Assembly (NCBI RefSeq): GCF_021249405.1
Contig: NZ_CP089593.1
Location: forward strand, 2,108,001 to 2,172,000
Reading direction: 5' to 3'
DNA from: Halobacterium zhouii
Lineage (GTDB): Archaea; Halobacteriota; Halobacteria; Halobacteriales; Halobacteriaceae
Length of the DNA: 64,000 nucleotides
Part shown: positions 24,717 to 32,981 of the stretch, piece by piece
Position numbering within the stretch: position 1 is the stretch's first letter
Layout: the number at the start of each line of letters is the position of its first letter
The notes under the pieces: generated by a model
Database searches by the model: none
Seen by the model: the letters and a program-made list of their open reading frames with translations, nothing else
What the model was told of the DNA's origin: nothing
Translations under genes and position numbers: made by a program

Positions 24717-25169
24717 GTGGCCGTCACGGACAAGATCTACGTGAAGAACCACCGCCAGATCGCCTCCCAACTGGGGACGCGCTTCCCGAAAGGGGCGTTC
24801 AGCGGTGCGACCCTCGACGTGCTGTTCCAGGGCGACCTCTCGGAGTTGAACGAGGCGACCCAGGAGAAGGTCCTGGAGTTCGCGACGGACTTCCTCGACT
24901 GTGGCTGCGATTCGAACCCGTACTGCGGCCACCCGGAGCGGAAGTTCATCCGGTACCTGCTCGACCTGCGCGCGCAGGACCTCGACCCGGAGTCGATGGT
25001 GTCCGTGATGACCGACGACTACATGGTGTACGCGTACCCCGGCGACCTCTACTCGTTCCTCGACAATTCGGTGCGCACGCTCGAAGCGGTCGAGGACCTC
25101 GCCGAAGTGGACGGGAACCGCGAGGCCGCCGAGCGCGCCACCGAGCAGAAACGGGAACTCACTCGGTAA
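24717..25169 (+). CDS. Haloarchaeal conserved protein with CGCDSNPYCGHPE motif
   Basis: A 150-residue soluble protein starting at GTG (VAVTDKIYVKNHRQIASQLG). Three cysteines cluster in DFLDCGCDSNPYCGHPERKF (residues ~58-77) together with a histidine, resembling a metal-binding site. The rest is helical, with a conserved-looking DDYMVYAYPGDLYSFLDNSVRTLE stretch shown here only in part. I recognise it as a widespread haloarchaeal family but know of no proven role. The start was chosen because AVTDKIYVKNHRQ is the expected N terminus and upstream sequence is non-coding. Confidence 0.75.
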   Translation: MAVTDKIYVKNHRQIASQLGTRFPKGAFSGATLDVLFQGDLSELNEATQEKVLEFATDFLDCGCDSNPYCGHPERKFIRYLLDLRAQDLDPESMVSVMTDDYMVYAYPGDLYSFLDNSVRTLEAVEDLAEVDGNREAAERATEQKRELTR

Positions 25170-25236
25170 CGCGATTACCGCTCCGTGTCGGACAGTAGAT
25201 AGTTATTTACAATTCCGGCGGAATCGCTGACACGAA

Positions 25237-25419
25237 ATGGAGTTCGAGGCGTTCTCTGCGATGGCGCTCGGGACCGCGTTTCTCTGCGTGGCGGCGGCGA
25301 CGAGCGCGTATCTCGCGTCGCCCCGGAACTGGTGGGTGTCGGTGCTGCTGGGCGCGGGAGCGTTCGTGCTGTTCGGCGCCGTCGCGCTGAAGGCGGCGAA
25401 CCGGACGGCGTACTCGTGA
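25237..25419 (+). CDS. Tiny two-helix membrane protein
   Basis: A 60-residue hydrophobic protein with helices at about residues 5-25 and 32-52 and a short charged tail. TTATTTA at 25203-25209 gives the right spacing (about 30 bp) for a leaderless start at this ATG, which supports it as a real gene. It converges with the ribbon-helix-helix gene. Function unknown. Confidence 0.6.
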   Translation: MEFEAFSAMALGTAFLCVAAATSAYLASPRNWWVSVLLGAGAFVLFGAVALKAANRTAYS

Positions 25420-25444
25420 CGAACGAAGAAAACGCGTTGAGCGA

Positions 25445-25849
25445 TCAGCCTAGCTGATAGGGCTCGTCGTCGGTGTCGTCCTCCAGGTCGTCGAGGTGGA
25501 CGACGTCGTCCACGTCGTCCTGGGAGTCGACCTGCTCGCGCAACTGATTGATGTACCCCTTGTGTTCGTCGAGCTGGTCGCGGAGGTGCTGGGCCTCGAG
25601 TTCGAGGCGCTCGTGCTCACGCACGAAGCTCTTGGGCACCTCGACTTTCGGCGGGAACGCCTCGCCGTCGGTCTCCGACGCCTCGTTCTCCGGGACGACC
25701 CGCACCTGGCCGTCGTGAGCGACCAGGGAGTCGACGTAGTCGCGGAACACCGCAGAGAGCGAGAGGTCGCGCTCCTCCGCGATGTCGCGGAGCGCGTCGA
25801 ACGCGTCCTCGTTCACGCGGAACGAGATTGTCTTGTTCTTGTTGCCCAT
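25445..25849 (-). CDS. Ribbon-helix-helix DNA-binding protein with coiled coil
   Basis: A 134-residue protein. The N terminus (NKTISFRVNEDAFDALRDI, residues ~4-22, continuing to about 45) has the beta-strand and two helices of a CopG/RHH dimer. A coiled coil follows at about residues 75-112 and the C terminus is a very acidic tail. RHH dimers bind short palindromes as regulators; the coiled coil may tetramerise it. It lies 91 bp downstream of the RPA operon, same strand, so it may be read from it or separately. Confidence 0.85.
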   Translation of the reverse strand: MGNKNKTISFRVNEDAFDALRDIAEERDLSLSAVFRDYVDSLVAHDGQVRVVPENEASETDGEAFPPKVEVPKSFVREHERLELEAQHLRDQLDEHKGYINQLREQVDSQDDVDDVVHLDDLEDDTDDEPYQLG

Positions 25850-25940
25850 GTTACCGGGAAAACGAGAGCGGAGCGTCTTAAGGGTTCGTCAGACGCGCAG
25901 CGTCCGACGCGGCTCCGCCGGGGGCCGCCGCCGTTGGTGG

Positions 25941-26564
25941 TTACGCGTCCGGCGTCGGCTCCGCTTCCGCGTCGTCGGCGTTGCCACCGTCGGCGCTCTC
26001 ACTGTCGAAGTCCTCGAGCGCTTCGAGGACGGCGCGGCGGTACGGCGAGACATCCTCGCTGTACTCCTGTTTCGCGCGCTCGGCGTACTCGTTGCCCTCC
26101 TCGTCGAACGCCGCGAGGCGGTCCATCGTGCGCTCGGCGGTCTCCACCACCCAGCGGTCGCGGGTGGACTCCTCGACCACGGTGATGGACTCCGGGCGCA
26201 GGGAGACGTTCACCGACCCGTCGTCGGTCTCGAACGTCCGCGGTTTTCCGACCACGGCGACGTACGTCGGCGTGTCCAGTTCGCGCAGCATCGAGGCGGC
26301 GTCGGGCTGGTACTGGCCAGCGTAGATGAAGAACGTCCCGGTGGGGTCGACCACGCGGCCGCGCCAGTACTCGGAGTCCTCGCCGATGTCCTCGGTCTCG
26401 GTGAGGGTGCCGACGACGAACACGCGGTTCGCGGACTCGCCGGTCGGCAGGAGCGCGTACAGCGGCGCTCGCTCGTCGTCGGACTCCTTGAACGTGAACT
26501 GTGCGTCGTTGAACTCGGTGGCGAAGACGCGTCGCGCGACTTCGCGGGTGGGTGCCTGGCTCAT
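25941..26564 (-). CDS. rpap3: RPA-associated protein RPAP
   Basis: A 207-residue partner of archaeal single-stranded-DNA-binding RPA (COG3390 type). It has an OB-fold-like core, with VFVVGTLTETEDIGEDSEYWRGRV and GTFFIYAGQYQP the clearest segments (about residues 48-90), and a disordered acidic C terminus. The ATG directly abuts the RPA stop (no gap), so the two subunits are co-translated. Haloarchaea have two RPA/RPAP pairs; single OB fold plus zinc finger in the partner points to the RPA3 type, hence the tentative symbol. Works in replication, repair and stress survival. Confidence 0.88.
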   Translation of the reverse strand: MSQAPTREVARRVFATEFNDAQFTFKESDDERAPLYALLPTGESANRVFVVGTLTETEDIGEDSEYWRGRVVDPTGTFFIYAGQYQPDAASMLRELDTPTYVAVVGKPRTFETDDGSVNVSLRPESITVVEESTRDRWVVETAERTMDRLAAFDEEGNEYAERAKQEYSEDVSPYRRAVLEALEDFDSESADGGNADDAEAEPTPDA

Positions 26565-27497
26565 CTACATCGACCTCGCTTTGATGAGGACGGCTTCCGG
26601 GTCGGTCGGCGCGTCCAGTTCGTCGACGTCGTTGGCGAGCACGTACCGACCGAGGGTCGGCCCGCGGACGCGGTAGTAGTGCCCGAGCACTAGGTCGCGC
26701 ATCTCGTCCGCGACGACCGTCGTGTCGAGGGCGTCCATCGCCATCTCCTTGCCCTCCTCGAGGCCGATGCCGGTGAGGTTCTCGGTCGCCTCCTCGTCGA
26801 AGATGACCTCGTGGACGTCCCGGCCGTCGTCGAGCACGCCCTTGATGCGGAGGTCGAACTCGCCCTCCACTTCGCCGTGTTCGGAACAGCGGCCGTTCTG
26901 GAGGACGCGCGTACAGTCCTCCTCCGGGCAGCGCTTGATGAGGCCGCTGCCGGACTGGATGTCCACCAGTGCGCCCTCGACCTCGTCCTCGTTGTCGCCG
27001 ACCTCCATCTCCTCGTCCACTTCCGTGATGGAGGTGGTGCTGTTGAGTTTCACGGAGTACCGGCCCTGGTACTCGTCGGTGACGACGTTCCCGAGGCGGT
27101 AGACCTTCCCCTCCTCGATCTCGGAGAGGTCGGATTTGGCCCACTTCGTGAACTTGATGGTGCCGGTCGGGTCGCCGAGCAGGCCGACCTGCGCGACGGA
27201 GTCGCTTCTCGGCTCCCAAAGTTCGACGACCTTCGCGGTGATGTCCACCCACTGTTCGTCCTCCTCGACGTCTTCGACCTGGACGGTCTCGTTGCCGCCG
27301 CCACCGGCGAAGTCGTCGCGGTCCAGTCCCGCCTCCTCGAGGTAGTGGTTCTCGACGGAGCGTTTGGCCTCGTCGAGCGGGACCTTGTAGTCACTGACAA
27401 GTCGGTTCAGCCGTTCTTCTACGTCCTCGACGGACACGTCGAGGTGCTCGGAGAACTCGTCGTGGATCTCCTGAGCGGTGTCTGAAACGTCGCTCAT
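26565..27497 (-). CDS. rpa3: Replication protein A (single-stranded DNA-binding protein), RPA3 type
   Basis: A 310-residue ssDNA-binding protein. After a helical N-terminal domain (1-60), an OB fold follows (about 78-160, VDITAKVVELWEPRSDSVAQ..GTIKFTKWA). Then comes a zinc finger (C190, C195, C204, H207) within a second OB-like domain, and a C-terminal domain. One main OB fold plus a zinc finger matches haloarchaeal RPA3 rather than the three-OB RPA1; this paralogue call is from memory of the families. The TATA box at 27554-27564 implies a leader of about 35 nt. Followed directly by rpap. Confidence 0.92.
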   Translation of the reverse strand: MSDVSDTAQEIHDEFSEHLDVSVEDVEERLNRLVSDYKVPLDEAKRSVENHYLEEAGLDRDDFAGGGGNETVQVEDVEEDEQWVDITAKVVELWEPRSDSVAQVGLLGDPTGTIKFTKWAKSDLSEIEEGKVYRLGNVVTDEYQGRYSVKLNSTTSITEVDEEMEVGDNEDEVEGALVDIQSGSGLIKRCPEEDCTRVLQNGRCSEHGEVEGEFDLRIKGVLDDGRDVHEVIFDEEATENLTGIGLEEGKEMAMDALDTTVVADEMRDLVLGHYYRVRGPTLGRYVLANDVDELDAPTDPEAVLIKARSM

Positions 27498-27553
27498 GTG
27501 GTTTCTGTCTCCGCGTGTGTTTCGGTGGGAGACGTATCGTTGTTGGTGCGCGA

Positions 27554-27564
27554 TCCTATTTAAA
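27554..27564 (-). promoter_or_regulatory. TATA box of the RPA operon
   Basis: On the minus strand the sequence reads ATTTAAATAGG, about 60 bp upstream of the RPA ATG. It implies a 5' leader of roughly 35 nt, unlike the leaderless genes around it. Confidence 0.6.
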
Positions 27565-27801
27565 TTGTCGTGAGTGGGTTGAAAGTGGAAGAACCAGGTG
27601 GCTCTCGGTCGCCGTCGTGCAATCGTCTGGATGCTTTCCAGCCGGCGTTGACGACCGCTCTGATTTCCCCGGAGTAACGTCGTTACCGTTCGAAGGCCGT
27701 ACACTGACGTTCCCCGGATGAGTAGCATCGGCAATGCAGGAGTCGACCGGCGGTGGGTTCTCGCTTACACTCGGCGGCGGAACGCTCGATGGGGAAGTGG
27801 C

Positions 27802-28716
27802 GTGAACCGAACTATCGGCCGCGCGAGTGCACTCGTCGAGGACTACCTCCTCGCGTGGATTCTGGCGGCCGTCCTCGCGGGCGTCGCGTTTCCCGCGCTC
27901 GCCGGCATCACGCGCTACTCGACCGGGATTCTCGCCGTGATGGTCGGCAGCGTCTCGCTGACGCTCTCCCCGGCGGAGTTCCGGCGAATCGACGCCTCGG
28001 CGCTCGCTCGCCCGCTCGCCGGCCACCTCCTGATGCCCGTGCTGGCGTTCGGCGTGGCGACCGCGCTCGGATTCCGCCCTGCCGTCGTCACCGGGTTCGT
28101 CGTGCTCGGCGCGGTCACGCCCGAACTCGTCACGCCCGTGATGACCGAACTCGCGGACGGCGACACGGCGCTCGCCTCTACCGTGCTCGTGGTCACGGGC
28201 GTCGGCAGCCTCGCGTTCATCCCCGCCGCGCTCGCCACGTTCGCCGCCGGCAGTCTCTCGGTTCCGACCGGGGTCGTCGTCGAACAGCTCGCGCTCGCGG
28301 TGGTCGCGCCGATGGCCGTCGCCATCGCGCTCCGCGCCCGTTTCCCGGAGCGCGTCGGCGAGCACGACGCGGTCTACCCCGGCGTGAGCGCCGCGATGGT
28401 GGTGCTGATACTGGCGGGCGTCGCCGCCGCGAACGCCCACCTCGTGCGCTCGAACACCGGCCTGCTCGCCACCGTGACAGTCGGCGCTGTCGCGCTGAAC
28501 GCGCTCGGGTACGGAGTCGGCTACGCGCTCGGGGCGGGAACCGAACGGCCGACGCGCGTCGCGACCACGCTCTCCGTGGGGATGCGGGATTTCGCCGTCG
28601 CGGCAGCGCTCGTGCTCGCCGCTGGCCTCCCGGCGGTCGCGTCGCTGCCGGCGGTCGCGTTCGGCGTCGTGGAGATGCTGTCGAGTGCGGCGCTGGCGCG
28701 TGTCTTTTCTCGGTAG
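27802..28716 (+). CDS. Bile acid:sodium symporter (BASS) family transporter
   Basis: A 304-residue protein of nine to ten membrane helices with the BASS/SBF layout, including VVTGFVVLGAVTPELVTPVM and a second repeat near VATTLSVGMRDFAVAAALVL. Substrates of prokaryotic members include organic anions coupled to sodium. GTG 27802 was chosen because the upstream ATG at 27718 would add 28 arginine- and tryptophan-rich residues (MSSIGNAGVDRRW...) atypical of this family; the longer form cannot be excluded. The HxlR regulator follows after 15 bp. Confidence 0.85.
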   Translation: MNRTIGRASALVEDYLLAWILAAVLAGVAFPALAGITRYSTGILAVMVGSVSLTLSPAEFRRIDASALARPLAGHLLMPVLAFGVATALGFRPAVVTGFVVLGAVTPELVTPVMTELADGDTALASTVLVVTGVGSLAFIPAALATFAAGSLSVPTGVVVEQLALAVVAPMAVAIALRARFPERVGEHDAVYPGVSAAMVVLILAGVAAANAHLVRSNTGLLATVTVGAVALNALGYGVGYALGAGTERPTRVATTLSVGMRDFAVAAALVLAAGLPAVASLPAVAFGVVEMLSSAALARVFSR

Positions 28717-28731
28717 TACGGGACAACGACT

Positions 28732-29121
28732 ATGCGCCGCGAGAGAGAACCGCCGCAGATGAACACAGCGTCGAGCGCGTCCGACTGCGTCGCGTCGTGG
28801 TGCGCCGACGACGATTGGTGTGGCGTCACGTGCACGATGGAGGTGCTCGGGAGGAAGTGGAACCCGGTGGTCGTCCACCGCCTCCTCGAGCGCGACTCGC
28901 TGCGGTTCGGCGAACTGGCCGAGGAACTCGGCGACGTCACGAACAAGGTGCTCTCCGAGAGCCTCGAGGATCTCGAGGACCGGGGCGTCGTCGAGCGCAC
29001 GGTCGAGAATGAGAAACCCGTCCGCGTGCGGTACTCGCTGACCGAGCGCGGTCGCTCGCTCGAACCGGTCGTCGGCGCGCTGGAAGACTGGGGCGAGGAC
29101 CACCTGGCCGACGACTGCTGA
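28732..29121 (+). CDS. HxlR-family winged-helix regulator with N-terminal cysteine cluster
   Basis: A 129-residue HxlR/MarR-like repressor. The winged helix spans about residues 38-115 (MEVLGRKWNPVVVHRLLE, FGELAEELGDVTNKVLSESL, then the wing). Before it lie four cysteines in 16 residues (C19, C24, C30, C34 counted from ATG 28732), as in redox- or metal-sensing HxlR proteins. An in-frame ATG at 28759 is an alternative start that keeps all four. It follows the BASS transporter closely and may regulate it. Confidence 0.9.
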   Translation: MRREREPPQMNTASSASDCVASWCADDDWCGVTCTMEVLGRKWNPVVVHRLLERDSLRFGELAEELGDVTNKVLSESLEDLEDRGVVERTVENEKPVRVRYSLTERGRSLEPVVGALEDWGEDHLADDC

Positions 29122-29150
29122 GGCGAGAACGAGGTCGCTGTGACCGTCAG

Positions 29151-29384
29151 TCAGTCCAGGCGGTCCCCCACCCGCTCGACGATTGCGTCCCGGTCGTACC
29201 CCTCCTCGCTCTTATCGTACACCGTGGCGCCGTCGACGCGCACCTCGAAGACGCCGCCGTCACCGGTGTCGAGGGTCACGCCGTCGAGGCGCTGCCCGTG
29301 CGTTTCGAGGAGCGTTCGCTGCGTCTCGACGGCGTTGCTGAGCAGTCCACACGGCACGCAGTACTCGATTGTCACGTGCGTCAT
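29151..29384 (-). CDS. Rdx-family selenoprotein W-like thioredoxin-fold protein
   Basis: A 77-residue protein of the SelT/SelW/SelH (Rdx) family with the redox motif YCVPCG (C9, C12) after the first beta strand and the typical GVFEVRVDGATVYDK turn. Members carry a CxxC or CxxU and reduce peroxides or disulfides; this one is an all-cysteine form. It ends downstream of the HxlR gene on the opposite strand (convergent). Partner unknown. Confidence 0.9.
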   Translation of the reverse strand: MTHVTIEYCVPCGLLSNAVETQRTLLETHGQRLDGVTLDTGDGGVFEVRVDGATVYDKSEEGYDRDAIVERVGDRLD

Positions 29385-29518
29385 ATCTCGAACGTGGGGC
29401 TCCGTAGCCTTGGTTGGGTTGTACGCGCCGGCACACCAGGTTACCGGCGAGAAATCTCGTCCGAGGGTCGCGAAGATGCGGAACAGGCCTATAACGCGCG
29501 CCGCCCAACGCACGTCTG

Positions 29519-29794
29519 ATGACAGACGACGGCGACGACTCCTTCGTCGGCCGGGTCGCGCGGAAGGCCGGCCGGCGCTTCGAGGAGACGAAACGCGCGT
29601 ACAGCGAGGGGCGCGTGGACGCCGACATCCCGAAGGACGACCAGGGACGCGCGAAAATCGTCTGCCGGCGCTACGCCGAGCGGCGCGCCGTGAAACTCGA
29701 CGACGACATGAAACCGGCGTGCTACGACGCCGACCACCCCGCTTGCGAGGGGTGCCTGCGGGACGTCCGCGACGGGAGCGTAGAAACGTGGTGA
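29519..29794 (+). CDS. Small haloarchaeal protein with four cysteines
   Basis: A 91-residue protein: a basic N terminus (RVARKAGRRFEETKRAY), then a compact C-terminal part with C49, C68, C76 and C79 (KIVCRRYAERR...PACYDADHPACEGCLRD), likely a small zinc site. CTATAACG near 29488-29495 is a plausible TATA box. Its stop overlaps the GTG of the sugar nucleotidyltransferase, so the two are co-translated. Zinc binding is inferred from spacing; function unknown. Confidence 0.75.
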   Translation: MTDDGDDSFVGRVARKAGRRFEETKRAYSEGRVDADIPKDDQGRAKIVCRRYAERRAVKLDDDMKPACYDADHPACEGCLRDVRDGSVETW

Positions 29795-30837
29795 ACGATT
29801 CAGGAGCGGACAGCGGCGGAGACGACACACCGACGACCGCCGCGGTCCTGCTCGCGGGCGGCACTGGCACTCGGCTCTACCCCGCGTCCCGGAGCAACAG
29901 GCCAAAACAGTTCCTCGCGCTCGGCGACGACGACCGGAGCCTGCTCCGCCGCACCGCCGACCGCGCCGCGTTCGCGGACGGCCTGTTCGTCGTCACCCGC
30001 GAGGAGTTCGTTGACCGAGTGCGCGAGGAGGTACCCGAGGCGACGGTGCTCGTCGAACCCAAGGGGAGAGACACCGGTCCGGCGCTCGCGTACGCCGCTA
30101 GCGAAGTCGAAACGAGAGCGCCAGACGCGACGATGCTTTGCCTGCCGAGCGACCACGTCGTCGGCGACGGCTTCCGGGAGACGGCGGAGACGGCTGTCTC
30201 GGTCGCCAGCGAGACTGGCGCGCTCGTCACGCTCGGCGTCGAACCAGACCGCCCGGCGACGGGGTACGGCTACATCGAGCGCGGCGAAGACCACGGCGAC
30301 CACTGGAAGGTCGAGCAGTTCCGCGAGAAACCGGACGCGGAGACCGCCGAGGAACTGGTCGAGCGGGGCTGCCTCTGGAACGCGGGGATGTTCGCGTGGA
30401 CGCCCAGCGCGTTCCTCGACGCCGCCAGCGACGGCCCGCTCGCGCCGGTCGTCGAGGGGTTGGACGCGGGCGACCCGGAGCACGCGTTTACCGCCGTCGA
30501 CCCCGTGAGCGTGGACTACGCAGTCATGGAACGCGCAGGCGACGTGCGCGTCGTACCCGCCGACTTCGAGTGGGACGACGTCGGCGCGTGGGACGCGCTC
30601 GCCCGCCTGCTGAACGAGGACACAGAAGCCGGGGGCGGAAACGCCACGCTCGGGGACGCGCTCACGCTCGACGCCACCGGGAACGTCATCGCGAGCGACG
30701 ACAAGCACGTCTCGGTCGTGGGCGCGGACGACCTCGTAGTCGCAGCGTTCGACGACCGCGTGCTGGTCGTGCCGAAAGACGACGCCCAGCGCGTCCGGGA
30801 CCTCGTCGCAGAACTCCGCAGCGAGGGGTTATTCTAA
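29791..30837 (+). CDS. Mannose-1-phosphate guanylyltransferase-like sugar nucleotidyltransferase
   Basis: A 348-residue enzyme making nucleotide sugars. The nucleotide-binding signature LAGGTGTRLYPASRSNRPKQ is at residues 21-40. EPKGRDTGPALAYA, CLPSDHVVG, GYGYIERG, EQFREKPD and WNAGMF follow in the order known for ManC-type enzymes. The isomerase domain of bifunctional ManC is absent, so this is the single-domain form, probably supplying GDP-mannose for glycolipids or S-layer glycans. GTG 29791 (or 29788) overlaps the preceding stop. Its end overlaps the convergent Dph6-like gene by 9 bp. Confidence 0.9.
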   Translation: MNDSGADSGGDDTPTTAAVLLAGGTGTRLYPASRSNRPKQFLALGDDDRSLLRRTADRAAFADGLFVVTREEFVDRVREEVPEATVLVEPKGRDTGPALAYAASEVETRAPDATMLCLPSDHVVGDGFRETAETAVSVASETGALVTLGVEPDRPATGYGYIERGEDHGDHWKVEQFREKPDAETAEELVERGCLWNAGMFAWTPSAFLDAASDGPLAPVVEGLDAGDPEHAFTAVDPVSVDYAVMERAGDVRVVPADFEWDDVGAWDALARLLNEDTEAGGGNATLGDALTLDATGNVIASDDKHVSVVGADDLVVAAFDDRVLVVPKDDAQRVRDLVAELRSEGLF

Positions 30838-31551
30838 CTCGCAGTAGTGGAACTCGCCGTCGCCGACCGTCTTCGTGACGCGGTCGGTTGGTTCCACGTC
30901 CACCTTGTACTCGAATCCGGGGCCATCGCGCACGAACGTGTGGAACTCGCCGTACTCGCCACAGGGGTCGACTGACTCCGGGAGGTCCGCGAGGAACTCG
31001 CGGTCGAACGGCCGACCGACGAAGGACTCGTCGAGCGCGTCGTCGTCCACGCAGACCACGACGGCGTCGAACTCGGCGGCGAACTCGCGGGCGAGTTCGT
31101 CGGTATCGCGCCCCCAGAGCGGCCACGCGCCCGACACGGGGCTGTCCGCCACGTTCGCCTCGCGGTACTCGCGCACGTCCTCGAGAAACAGGTCAGCGAA
31201 CGCCACCGACGCCACGCCGTCGCCCGCCATCGCGTCGAGCGTCTCGCGCATCGTCCGCTCGTACTCGTCGTTCTCGACGTCCGCGGGGAGTTCGACCACG
31301 CGAAGCGGTAGCCCGAGCGAGTCGGCCTGCGCCTCGTGGTGCTCGCGGCGCACGCCGTGCATCGAGGATCGGTCGACGTCCGCGCGGACGGTCGTCAGTA
31401 ACTCGCTCACGGCCACCTCGGCGTCGTCGCGCAACTCCCGTAGCGCGACCGCGCAGTCCTTCCCGCCGCTCCAGGAGACTGCCGTCGTCTCCGGGGCGTC
31501 GGCCACCGATTCGGACTCGTCAGCTGCCGGCCCAGACTCGTCGACCGTCAT
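30829..31551 (-). CDS. Diphthine-ammonia ligase-like PP-loop ATPase
   Basis: A 240-residue member of the Dph6/adenine nucleotide alpha hydrolase family. The PP-loop SGGKDCA is at residues 28-34, and CGEYGEFHTFVRDGP near residue 200 is the family signature. In eukaryotes and archaea Dph6 amidates diphthine on elongation factor 2, the last diphthamide step. A 24-residue acidic extension precedes the domain. It overlaps the upstream SDR gene (ATGA) and its tail overlaps the convergent gene by 9 bp. A second PP-loop gene occurs at 58768. Confidence 0.85.
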   Translation of the reverse strand: MTVDESGPAADESESVADAPETTAVSWSGGKDCAVALRELRDDAEVAVSELLTTVRADVDRSSMHGVRREHHEAQADSLGLPLRVVELPADVENDEYERTMRETLDAMAGDGVASVAFADLFLEDVREYREANVADSPVSGAWPLWGRDTDELAREFAAEFDAVVVCVDDDALDESFVGRPFDREFLADLPESVDPCGEYGEFHTFVRDGPGFEYKVDVEPTDRVTKTVGDGEFHYCELE

Positions 31552-32330
31552 CCGCGCATGCGACCGCCGTCCACCGGAACGCTCGCGCCGTTCACGAACC
31601 CAGCGCGCTCGCTCGCGAGGAACGCCACGACGTTCCCGAACTCCTCGGGGTTTCCGGCGCGCTCCAGCGGGACGTCGTCGGTCCAGTCCGCCAGCCCCGC
31701 CTCGAAACTGCTGTACTCGCCGCGCTCGACGCCCTGCTCCACGAGGTCGGTGATGCGCGGCGTCTCGTGCGTGCCGGGCATCACGACGTTCGCGCGCACG
31801 TCGGGCGCCCACTCGCGAGCGATGGTCTTCGCGAGTCCGACGACGCCGCGCCGCACCGCGTTCGACAGCACGAGGCCGTCGATGGCCTCCTCGACGCTCG
31901 TCGACGCGATGCAGGTGACGGTGCCGCCGCCGTCCACGAGGTGGGAGTGTGCGGCCTTCAGCGTGCGCACGACGCTCATCACGAGCAGGTCGTACGCCTC
32001 GTACCAGTCGCGCTCCCGGGTGTCGAGAAACGACCCGCTCGGCGGCCCACCCGCCGACGTGACGACGTGGTCGAGGCCGCCGAACGCGTCGACGGCCGCT
32101 TCGACGACTGCCTCCACGTCGTCCGGGTCGGTGACGTCCGCGACGACGCCCTCCACGTCGCCCACGGCCTCCGGGCGGAGGTCAGAGAGCGCCGCGTCGA
32201 GGTTCGACTCACTCCGACTGCAGACGACCACGTTCGCGCCCTCGCGGGCGAGTGCGGCGGCGCTCGCCTTCCCCAGGCCACTGGTCGACGCCGTGACCAG
32301 CGCGGCGTCGCCGTCGAGTTCCAGGTCCAT
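31548..32330 (-). CDS. Atypical short-chain dehydrogenase/reductase
   Basis: A 260-residue SDR. The Rossmann glycine motif appears as TASTSGLGKASA (about residues 11-22), followed by NVVVCSRSESNL, VVADVTDPDD and VTSAGGP. The catalytic YxxxK is missing: the expected helix reads LVLSNAVRRGVVGLAKT, with Ser and Asn but no Tyr/Lys pair. This LSN-R form occurs in a subset of SDRs whose chemistry is not established. It ends VDGGRMRG. ATG 32330 was taken over an upstream ATG. It is co-translated with the Dph6-like gene, though a shared pathway is not obvious. Confidence 0.88.
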   Translation of the reverse strand: MDLELDGDAALVTASTSGLGKASAAALAREGANVVVCSRSESNLDAALSDLRPEAVGDVEGVVADVTDPDDVEAVVEAAVDAFGGLDHVVTSAGGPPSGSFLDTRERDWYEAYDLLVMSVVRTLKAAHSHLVDGGGTVTCIASTSVEEAIDGLVLSNAVRRGVVGLAKTIAREWAPDVRANVVMPGTHETPRITDLVEQGVERGEYSSFEAGLADWTDDVPLERAGNPEEFGNVVAFLASERAGFVNGASVPVDGGRMRG

Positions 32331-32386
32331 GTCCGGAAGGTCGGTGGCCTGCCTCAAAGCCTATTCGTCGCCCGAGGGTCCAGCCG

Positions 32387-32860
32387 CTACTCCTCGGGTG
32401 CAACCCGTACCTGGACATCGCCGGACGCTGTGACGCTCACCAGCAGGCGCGTCCGGACCTCTCGGTCGGCCACCGCGCTATCCGCCGCGTCACCCACATG
32501 GGCCAGCAACTCCGGCGCCGGCAGCGACACCTTCACGCCCGCCTCGTCCGCCGCGTCGAAGACCGCGCCGGGCACGTCGTAGAGGTCGGTTCCCGGCGGT
32601 ATCTCGACCTGCACCGCCGCCCCCAGCGCGTCCGCGAACGCCACCGTCTCACGAGCCTTCCGGACGTTCTCGCGGGCGCTCGCCTCCACCTTCGAGACGT
32701 TCGCTCGCGACGTGCCGAGTTGCGCGGCGACGTCGGCCTGGGTCACGTCGCGCTCTCGGAGCGCCAGCACCTCCGCCTGTCGGCGCGTCAGCGCGCTGTC
32801 CGCGGCGTCGAACCCGGTCCGCGCGAGCACCGCGTCGGCGTCCGGAACGTCCCCGTTCAT
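32387..32860 (-). CDS. Tfx-family DNA-binding transcription regulator
   Basis: A 157-residue regulator. The N-terminal helix-turn-helix (LTRRQAEVLALRERDVTQAD, residues ~22-41, continuing to about 70) is the Tfx signature known from the activator of a methanogen formylmethanofuran dehydrogenase operon. The C-terminal half (about 80-157) is a separate small domain conserved in Tfx proteins. A TTTTTG box about 27 bp upstream fits a leaderless start. It is divergent from the CHAT protease gene across a 79-117 bp spacer, making that gene its most likely target. Confidence 0.9.
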   Translation of the reverse strand: MNGDVPDADAVLARTGFDAADSALTRRQAEVLALRERDVTQADVAAQLGTSRANVSKVEASARENVRKARETVAFADALGAAVQVEIPPGTDLYDVPGAVFDAADEAGVKVSLPAPELLAHVGDAADSAVADREVRTRLLVSVTASGDVQVRVAPEE

Positions 32861-32910
32861 ACCCGCGGAAACGTCGCGCCCCCGCAAAAACCCCGGGGCG
32901 GTCCGAACCC

Positions 32911-32916
32911 TTTTGC
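32911..32916 (+). promoter_or_regulatory. Probable promoter of the CHAT gene and its leader
   Basis: A TTTTGC box in the Tfx/CHAT spacer lies 29 bp before ATG 32940 but 67 bp before GTG 32978. A leaderless start would therefore fall at the 13-codon mini-frame rather than at the CHAT gene itself. Confidence 0.4.
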
Positions 32917-32939
32917 CCCACCACCGGTAGTTCACGGAC

Positions 32940-32981
32940 ATGGAACTACGGCCGACGACCGGACGAGGTGGTCGGTCGTGA
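32940..32981 (+). CDS. 13-codon leader mini-ORF overlapping the CHAT start
   Basis: ATG followed by MELRPTTGRGGRS and a TGA that overlaps the GTG start of the CHAT gene (GTGA). Its ATG has correct spacing from the TTTTGC box for leaderless translation. It could couple translation of the protease to a leader peptide; it is short enough to be chance. Confidence 0.35.
   Translation: MELRPTTGRGGRS

Noticed and set aside
27718..27801. Upstream ATG start for the BASS transporter
   Set aside because: The extra 28 residues are Arg/Trp-rich and unlike the family N terminus; GTG 27802 is preferred but not proven.
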